NCBI RefSeq assembly: GCF_011386835.1
Contig: NC_088800.1
Coordinates: 22,372,572 to 22,436,571, forward strand
DNA from: Chrysemys picta bellii
Lineage: Eukaryota; Chordata; Testudines; Emydidae
DNA: 64,000 bases
Direction: 5' to 3'
The notes under the pieces are model-generated. The model was not told the DNA's origin. It ran no database searches and worked only from the letters and a program-made list of their open reading frames with translations. Positions 40,501-51,300 of this stretch are shown in pieces. The position numbers and the translations under genes were made by a program. Within the stretch, counting starts at the first letter, position 1. Each line of letters opens with the position of its first letter.

Positions 40501-43500
40501 AAAGTCTGAATTGATTTTGTTGAACAGAAGTTTCCACCATCCAGTATTCTGACTGACTTTCAGGTAAGGCAAATTCATATGGACTTGGGGCCTAATCCTA
40601 TTCTCACTTAAATTAATGACACAACTCTCTCACTGATTTCAATGGGAGCAGAACTGGATTCTTGGTTATTCTCTCTTTCAAAAAATATTTATTTAACTTT
40701 TCAGTTTTGTAGACGGCTTCCCAGCCCTGAAATTTGTTGTAAAATATAGACACTGAGTAGACTACATAGTGTGGAGGTCCAAAAAGAAGCAAAAAGTAAA
40801 TGTTAAAGGTTTTCACAGAGACTCAAAATTATCATTGGACTATCACAGCAGCAGTTAGGAAGCCATTATGAACAACCAAGATCAACAAACTTTATGACAT
40901 AGACAAAAGGGACAAGAGCTCAGGGGCATAATTCCTCTGAGAAAAAAAAAAATTCTGCTGGGAAAAGCTAAATGGGAAAACAAGTGAAGTGAAGGAAAGA
41001 AGATACAAATTAATCTTTTAGGCCACCAATTTAGGTGAGTCAATAGCAAAATTCAATATCCAAGTTAGATTGCCAACTGGTATTTAGGACCATGACAGCA
41101 ATTCACATGCTTTTTTCCACATCTCATATAGGTTAGCCATGGGATGAACAGACCAGAATCTATCAATTGTTAGCAATTAAACTAAATATTAGAAAGGTAT
41201 GTGCACTAACTGTGCAGCTACATGCAACAGGCTAGGAATGTCTTCAAGGTATGGCTTTTAATATTACAGGATTGGCTATTTTGCAACAAAGTAATCAGAT
41301 TGTAACATTTTCACATTGGCTTGCATCATAGATTCTTTAGCACTTTATCAATAATTAACATATAGTGAGCAAAGAAATGCACATGTAAATTCTGTTCTCT
41401 GTGTACATTTTACTTGATAAGTGCCAAAATAAGCCTTTTCACATATGGTTGTCTACTCTGATCCCTAAAGTATTTAACATTCAGTCTTGGGAATCCAATT
41501 TCCTCTCACTGTGCAGAGAATTTATGCACATTAACTCTCTTGAGAGTTGCATGTGTAAATCCATCATACACTAAGAAAACAAACCCCTCAATGTTTATGT
41601 TGCTGTTCCTGCATAAAAGCACACCTCTGACATACAAGCAAAGTGAAACACAGTGAACGGATGGTTGTAAGATTTGACAGATGTTTCATCAGTGCGTCAT
41701 TTGACCAAAAAAAAAAAAAAAAAATTTAAAAGGGGTGCGGGAGTATTCTGCATTTAATGTGCATCTCACTTTCATTAATGCTTAGATACACCTAGTCAAG
41801 GAAGCAGACTCCTAGAACTTTGGGGCATATGTTCCACTGTTATTCAGACACTTTCAAAACCAAGTCTTAATTTTCTATCAATCGCTGGCAACATTTATGG
41901 CTTCATTTTAAAACCATGAAATACAACATTTTTTTAAAAAAGTAAAAGAACAGTTGTTAATTTAGAACCTTAGATATTTGTGCTTGAAAAAGATAGCAAG
42001 AACAAGCAAACCAACCCACACGTCTTTCAATCTCTCCATAGTTTGCAATATGCCCTTAGGAGTCAAAGTATTATTTCTTGTTGATTCTGCTCTATTGTCA
42101 AATATTTTTTTAACAGTAAACCAACATGGCTGTTTGCAACAATTATAAGATTTACTGTAGTGCCTTATGTCAAAACACACTTTCACATGCATCAGTGTCA
42201 ATGAGCTCTGGAAATAATTTTAACAGGTTCTAGAGAGCAACTCAAGAGCTCACAAATGTTTTGCGAAAGGAAAGGATGTCACACACACACTTGTTGTTAA
42301 GTTTCTCAACAACTAATCATGTGGAAGGTTTTTGTTTGTTTGTTTTTTAAAGAAACCTGAAGTCCAGTCCTTCCTTCTGACACACAAGGCAATATCACCA
42401 TTTTTTTTTTAATATTAGCTACTATAATGAATACACCTGTGCAACTGATGATTTTACAAGTACATGATGTTGTATATTGAGGAAAAGAGCAAGCCCAACA
42501 TGATTTGGAGGACTTTCACATAGTATGCAGCAGTTTGAATGCACGCAAATTTGGATCTACAAATATTTAGTTGTTTCCCCTTAAATAAATATTTTTCACT
42601 TGAAAAACATTTCAAAACTACATTATACAGGAATATATCATTTCTGTTCATGTGTTAACATTACTAACATTATATTTCCTTGCTTTATAATTCACCAGTC
42701 ACAATACCCAAATTCATGACCTCGCCAGATTACTAAACAAAAGAATAGTTACTCATGTCAACAGAACAATAACTAAACACTTACATTTTCATTCTTTGCA
42801 AATATTTGTACTTATACAAAATAGTCTCACCCACCATATGTAATATTATGATTTATTTCTGCTCTTCTTAAAGACTCATCCAGAACATCATACATTAATT
42901 CACTTGTCCTGTTACAAAATAAAAATTGTAAAATAGTTCTCACTTTATTTGAAGCCCAGTAAATTAATCACAAAAAAACAAACAAAAAACCCCCACCTGT
43001 ACATACCTGTTTAGTGAAAAATCAACATCCTAATCCTACAAGCTGCTCCACATGATTTCAATGAGACTATTCATATTAATGAATTCTCATTAGAGCGAGT
43101 AAGGGCTACAATCTGGCTCTAAATGGCATCTCACAAGATGTTTGCTACTTTCAAATAAGCCATCTATTGCATCAAGAGAGACTAAACATACATTCCTTGC
43201 TGACCAACCAAAAATCTGTCTTATTTACTAAGAGGAATAGAGAACACAAATGACTAAACCAGGGGTAGGCAACCTATGGCACGTGTGCCGAAGGCAGCAC
43301 GCAAGCTAATTTTCAGTGGCACTCACACTGCCCAGGTCCTGGCCACCGGTCCGGGGGGCTCTGCATTTTAATTTAATTTTAAATGAAGCTTCTTAAACAT
43401 TTTAAAAATCTTATTTACTTTACATACAACAATAGTTTAGTTATATATTATAGATTTATAGAAAGAGACCTTCTAAAAATGTTAAAATGTATTACTGGCA

Positions 43501-46500
43501 CGCAAAACTTTAAATCAGAGTGAATAAATGAAGACTCGGCACACCACTTCTGAAAGGTTGCCAACCCCTGAACTAAACCCTTACAAAGGACAGCACTCTT
43601 TTTACACTGTCTTGTCTTGGATTTTCACTGTGATCATATTACCAACCAAATTAATGAAAATTCTGATCTCAAGTCCACAAGTGTCTCTCACCACATATCC
43701 CATAATCAGCTGCCTGACACACACAGGAGCTGAGAAACAAGCTAAGTATAACTTTTCAATAAATAACTTTTTACAGTATTTGTTAATAAAGAACAAATGG
43801 AATGTATTATTCTTTTATTTTCCTTTGTGTCATGAAAGCACAGTAAAAGTTATGTTACCACAAAATAATGACTCACTGTGTATTCTTTCTATATTCAAAG
43901 AATTTATTACATAGAAGAAACTGGTTACCTTGGATCATCTTTTCCTAACAGCCCCAGTATTCTTAAGAGCTGAATTTGTAGCCATGGTGCTGGCACGCTG
44001 TGGTAATTGAAGTCTATAGGAAGCTTTCCTCCCACTACCTGCTTTAGAATGGATACAAAGCTCTCTGTCAAGTCCTTGTATCCAGATGCATTTTTCTAGA
44101 CAAGGAAAAGAGAAATACAATTCAAATATTTTAAGTACAGTGCCTCAGAAATACACCATAAGGCCATGACAGGAATATAATCTTATTAGCTATTATTCAA
44201 TTAATTGTTTCATTTCCTAACCCATCACTTCTTCCTCTCAAACCCGAACATCAACTCCTTTTTGCTTTATTAAGCTTAAAGTGTTTTCCCTGTATTTTCA
44301 ACAAGACTCTGAATATGACTAAAAGCATTTCCCTTGCAATGGTACACTGAATTCGCAGGCAATCCTCAGCATAATCTATAACACACTGAAAAAAAACCTA
44401 AACTTTGGACTTAAAAACTAGGCCATTATGCCAAAGGTGCGCATCACCATGGTCAGGCTCCGAACAGGTCAGCTGGGGCTTTTGTCAAGGGTTGGAATGC
44501 TAATGAATATAGTACAGATTACCACGATTCACCTTCATAACTAACTGAAAACAAGTTGACAAACCATCCTTCCAGAGAGATTTTCCTACAGAACAATTTT
44601 ACAGTTGTTTGTACATTTTAAAAAACAGCCTATATGTTCAATTAGACTTCTACTTCTCAGCCTACCTTAATCATTTGAAGGTAAATGTGTAAAGAAGCTG
44701 CCATGACTCCAACATCCCTGTCACACAGGGCTTTCCGGAACTTGTCATGGATGTGCTGGACTTGGTTGGGAGCAATGAGATAGAATTTATACAAGGCCTG
44801 AACTGCTTTTCTTCTGATAATTTCCCTAAAGAGAAACATTTTTCTTTAAAAGATCAAGCAACTTGACCCTAAATAGAAGTTTTACTTACCCTAAATTGTT
44901 TCTCTATATTATGAAACAGACTTTATTTTTATGAAAACTACTGACTTTGTAACATTTCCCACTTTTATAGCTAGTTAGTTAAAAATATTAACTAGGCATC
45001 AAATCATGATGCCTCTGAAATAGTATTATCGTCCAAGTTTTACAAATGAGGACATCAAGAAAAAGAGAGAGGATAAGTAATGTGGCAAAGGCCATATGAT
45101 GAGTCAGCATAGAGTTTAGTAGTTCCTGGAGCTAGATTATGCTTCTTCTACCTTTTAGTTTAGTATGTACACTGAGCTAGCTCTGTATTTTCATGTATGT
45201 AATGTTATTAACTACGAGGCCTGATAATCAAAGGGCTGAGCATCTACACCTCACCAGTCTTCAGTGGGGTTTGCGCATGCTCAGCTTCTCCAAAAATCAG
45301 GCATAGATCTTTCTGTGATGTAATGAATTCCAAAGGTACAATTTGTTACTCCATTTACACTACAAACACTTCTTAACCCACATAGTGCAACAGTATCTCC
45401 ACATGCATAAAGTTACATGACATTTATCCATCAACAATGCTTAAGCACAACAAAAGACATCCATTGTACAATCAAGAATGCACAAACTAAAGAGGGGAGG
45501 GGGACACAAAAGGAAAATTTGAAAAGGAACACAAAGTTGTGAATAATGACTAAGGAAGGATTCGGAGCAAAAACAGTATTTAAGAGAAATATTTATGTAC
45601 TGAAATAAAACATCAAAATTTTAGGACATTCCAAATTTTTAACAAAGCCAGAAATCCTTCCTATAAGTGAATACGTACTTAGAATGCTGCAGTTTGTCTT
45701 CTATGAGGGGAAGTACAGCTGGAATCATTTCTCGTGGAAAGATCTGGCTGACAACAGTAAGTGCCATACACACCTCAACCAGGTTAGTGCTCTGCAAGTC
45801 CTGTCACAGTCATTAAGACAACAAAATGGTCATTTCAAATTTAAACTATGAGAAACTTTTCATTTCTAAGGCCAAATGTGGGAAAGCCTCCACTTTTTAT
45901 GCTATACTGTGAAACACTGCTCTCTAATGCTCTGCTAATTAAGGGATTGTTCAATTTTTCTGTGAAATTTTCATTGTATTTGTTTAATACTGCTGCACAA
46001 CTTGAAACTATTACCACAGGAAAAGGATACATTAGATTCCCATAAGAAGCTCAAGTGATAGTCATTTTTCTTATTTCAGTGTTAACTGACAAACAAGTAG
46101 ATTTTATTAATGAATACATAGTTTAGAATTAAATTGGCATTATACTTGGAAAAGCACTGTCCTAAAAAGTTAGTGTAATGTTTTTCTCCAAACCTCCTAT
46201 AAAGCTGTACCTTCACAACTGTGTTCACAAGCAGAAGCAAGAGTTCGTGATTTTCATGGAGGAATAAAGAAACAGCCAAGTAACCTACAAAAGAAAAAAA
46301 CAAAAAACCTCCATCACCTTTTCCAGTACTAAACTATTTCCAAATGTTAACAGGAGAACTTAAGACATCCAGAACACAAGAGTTGACGACTCAAATCATA
46401 GGTGAAAATACTGGCAGATTATATGATCTCGGTGGGTAAGTCTAGACAGGAAAAGAAAAGAAAAAAAGAAAAGAACTCTGTGGCAGTGAGTTTCGGAGCG

Positions 46501-48323
46501 AGAGTGTAACTGACTTTGAGGGCTGGTCTACACTGGGGGTGGGGGAAGGGGGGGGAAATCGATCCAAGATACGCAACTTCAGCTACGCGAATAGCGTAGC
46601 TGAAGTCGAAGTATCTTGGATCGAATTACCTGGGGTCCACACGGCGCGGGATCGACGGCCGCGGCTCCCCTGTTGACTGCGCTACCGCCGCTCGCTCTGG
46701 TGGAGTTCCGGAGTAGACGGTGAGCGCGTTCGGGGATCGATATATCGTGTCTTAACGAGACGTGATATATCGATCCCAGATAAATCGATTGCTACCTGCC
46801 GAAACGGCGGGTAGTGAAGACGTACCCTGAGATTCACTGCCGGGGGGGGGTTTGCTGTGTAGATGCACTCCATTAAATGTTTCATAAAATTTTTTTATAA
46901 TCTGGTTGCTTGGAGATATTTAGCTTGTCGTAGTGTTTAGTAAGGATGGACTTGAAACCCACAAGCTGTGTCCAAAATTAAGAGGACTCTGTAAAGCTGT
47001 CATATCTAAAGCACTGAGGATGACATCATATAAGAGACAATTCATAAGGAAATTAATGCTTTCTTCCATACTAACAAAATTATATTCTCCCTAGACCAGA
47101 CAACTACCCATAAGCAACCTGCACTTTATTTTTAAGTAAGGAGACACCAATATAGCAAATTTTAGTTTTAAATAAATTATTGTGTCCCAATTTATTTACT
47201 AAATTACGTAATTCAACACTATATATTTTCTAGTGTTACTCAAGTTATTCTTTATTTATTTTGACTGGTAATTATAAAACAGACTTATTTAAAGGAGCTC
47301 TAGGTACTGTGACGTAATTAAAACAACACACACAAAAAGTCAGTTAAATCCCATAAATCCCATTCCAATCCCATAACACAAATCAACCCACATAATTATA
47401 GGACAGCAAACAAATCCTCTATCACAACTCAAACCCCATTCATGCCCTCACCCTCCTCAGATATCCAGGAAATCAGACAGGGTTTGCGGATGGCTTGAAG
47501 GTCACAGTCTTCAATCATTTGGAACTAAGGCAAGAACTAAATTTCAGAATCAAGGACCCTGATGGAATAAGCACCTCTTCTAATCACAAAAGGTGGAACT
47601 ATTACATGGGGATAGTTTGTGGGTCACAGACCGGCAGGGCTCAGGCCATTTAAGGTTTTACTATTTAGATTCCAGAAAGGAACCAACAGATAGGTCGTGA
47701 ACCACTGGTGAAATGTCTCCTGGTATGATAAACCTCTAAACAATCAGATCACTGCATTCTGGACTACCTTCAGTGTCTGAATTAATTTCAGGTGTAACCT
47801 ACAATGAGAATATGGCAGTAGTGTAGTATCAGTAAGTGATAAAGACATGGACTATAATAGCAAATTCCGTATCGCAAAGAAGAAACCACAGCCTTCTTTC
47901 CAGACCTGGATTTTTAAAAAGCAGCCTTCACGATAACAGTGCTACCTTATTGTCTAACAGCAGTTGTTTTCTAACTGAACTCTCAAGTGGCAAACTTCAA
48001 CGAAATAGGAGGTTAAGGTGTGATGGGCACAACCCTGCAGTCAAGGAAGCCAATATAGTCCCTGCCAGCCACTTCGGAGGTATTTCCCAACCTATCAACA
48101 TCACCTGTGTCATATCTGGATTTAGCCTCAACTAACTTGTTCTCATTTGTGCCTAGATTGCCACCTAACACTCAAACACAATGGCAAGATCAACTGAGAG
48201 ATGAACATACCGAAGACATGAGAGCCCATGCCACCTCACTAACACTCCTAGAAGCCCCAGATATATATCCCAGGTGGTTGCATTAGGGAATTGTTCATCT
48301 GCCTCTCCTCTTGTTCGGTATGT

Positions 48324-48375
<52 letters not shown>

Positions 48376-51300
48376 AACAAGAGGAGTGACAAGATGGAGG
48401 ATGACTCCACAAGAGAACCCTTGAGGCAGATGAACAATTCCCTAATGCAACCTCATGGGACCGCTCACCCAGGAAAGAATGGAGACACTCAAGATCTCTG
48501 TCCACCATTGCATACAACTGTAGAGTCAGCAGTACCAAAGACAACTGAACAACTTTATAATATCAGCATAGACACCTACTCATTCTCCATTACTAGTAGA
48601 TCCTAAAGCCAAAGCAATGAGTGCTGTTTTTTTGTCCAGGTGATTTGAGGCATCTAGATACTGAAAAGACTGGTCAAACACAACCTTCTCAATAACATTA
48701 CCTACAAGGGAAGATATGAAACTGGTTGACAGTTAGCCAGATTGTCAATGTCAAGAAATAATCTCTTGATCAAAGGCCATATACAAGCAGTCTTCAAAAG
48801 AGATTGCACCATGCCTTCCACAAGAAGGTGTTGTTAATTCCCATGAGTATCACACTGAGCACCTTTTCACTGGTCTTCAATAGTCAGGAAGGACATGGAT
48901 CTAAAATTACAGTTTCTGATACAAGGTTTATCCAACTCCAGCGCTTGAGTGAATTATACCAGCTGAAATTCAAACACAGAAAACCTAACAGTTATTTTAC
49001 CCAATATATTGCCTTGCTATTGCGGATGCAGATAATTTGGCCCACATCTGAACTATTTTCTCTGCAACACAACAAGAAATGTCTTCACTAAGACACTTGA
49101 ATCAGCAACCTCTTGGAGATACCCCAGATTAATCAGAAAGTCAACTCTTTGAAACAAATCTACTGATAAGACTTTGTAGCTAAAACAGAGATATGAAACT
49201 CTTCTTTGCCTCCCATAAAATATGTGGCGTAAAATTTCAAAAATTCTTTTACACCATCAGTCAGATTTCTCCATAGACTTCTGCACTGGTGCTCTCATTA
49301 TCTTCCTTCTCGCCTCATTTGTCACAAACCACCTCTAACCCAAAGACATGGAAGAATATGCTTAAAGGGCACTGCACTAATATTGAAAAGAAAAGATTAT
49401 AAAACCCTACAAAAGCATAAATACAGTTGAATGTCAGAGAGTTGGCACTCTCAATTTGGAAATACTTTTACTCCACTAAATATTATCTCTTTAATATTCC
49501 AGTTATATTATTTTAAGAAGTTATTTATGACAACTATATATAAAGTTTCTCATTGGAAATTGACTTCAAGCCAATGTGTCTGAAATACACTTTAAACGAA
49601 AATGCTTGCATGTCTCTAGTGTTTAATAGACCTGATATTCAAAAGTATTTAAATAATACCAAGATTTATTTTTTTATGGTTTCCCCTCTGCATCCATTTT
49701 TCAACCAGGTACAGAGCTCCTTAAAATTCAAATAATTTTGTATTTTCAAATTTTGAAATATCAAGTTGAATTTTTTTTCCCCAAAAAAGAAAAAAATATT
49801 GAAAATAAAATTGTGAAAAGTGGGAGAAAACTTTCAACCAGTTCTTGTATTTAGTATGACTTCCAACCCAATCTCAGGGGACATTTGTGGCAATTTTGAG
49901 CACAATATTAACATATACCAGTCTTATACACATACCAACTCTTTTTTCTAAAAGGTTTCCCTGTTGTGCTAGCTTAATAGCATGGATGTATCCGAAGGAG
50001 GACTCATATCCCAGCATTTCACAATAGATTAGTCTCACCATACATTCTTTCATCAGTCTCTGAAATACCAAGAATGAAATATTAAGAAATTTAGAATAGT
50101 TATAAGTGCTGTTTCTCTTTGCACCTCTAATGTATTGGGGTTTGAGACTGACACCATGTATATATTATAAACAAAAAGCACTACTTTTTCTAAAATCAGA
50201 ATTTAACATTTCTAAAATGAAAGTTTATCAATATTTGATGTGATACACCTCTACCCCGATATAACGCTGTCCTTGGGAGCCAAAAAATCTTACTGCATTA
50301 TAGGTGAAACCGCGTTATATCGAACTTGCTTTGATCCACTGGAGTGCGCACACACCCCCACACACACTGGAGCGCTGCTTTACCGCATTATATCCAAATT
50401 CATGTTATATCGGGTCGCATTATATCGGGGTAGAGGTGTACTAATGTTTCAAAACAAATTTAAGTTAAACTACAACTAAACTTCATCAAATCCCATGCAT
50501 AAAGATCATATTATCCGGCTATGAGTGGCATCCTTGCATTCAAAACAAAATTATGACCATCATGGGTATTAAAATGAATAGTCACAAGGCACTGTACCAC
50601 CATACGTACAATACCACAAATGATTCCACATCCCATTGTTGTTGTATCACCAAGGGGAGGAAAGTGGTCAGTGCAGTCGCAAATGGAAGAGAAATGGTTC
50701 CATTAAATAATCTCTCTATTAAAAAACATTTTTATTATAGTGTGGACCACAACTTTATAAAGCCAATTGTGAGTGACAAATTAAACATGATCTTGCGATG
50801 TGACAATGTAGCAAAAAGAAAGTACCATACTAAGAGTCTGTATACACATGGAATTATTCCTGAATATCATGATGTGTGGACAGACCTATTTCAGAATAAG
50901 AGCATCCAAACATGGAGTTATTCCGGGACCACTTTTGCTCTTTAAATTCACATGCTACCTTAATCCAAATTAATTTTCAAGTATAGATAATTCCTAAATT
51001 GCATATACAATGGAACTGCATGCAACGTTAGAAAGGTAATTATTATGAACACAGAAGCATCTCATGCTTGACTGAAATCTGTAATCATTGGTCTGCATTA
51101 GAGAATTCCCTTGACTAATCTCAAGCAACCAGTGGGTGGTAACTTGACAGATGATAGAACCAGTGTTCTGAGACAGCACAAACAGATGGGCAGGAGTACT
51201 CTAAGACTGCACTTGGGAGGAGTAATTAGACATGCTCAGCTGCATCACCTACTTGCTCCAAGCAAGCACAGTTGCAATGGTGCTCTCACTGCTTGGGCAC

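Noticed and set aside
48165..48606. Cys/Val- and His/Thr-repeat frames
   Set aside because: Produced by the AC microsatellite read in different frames.
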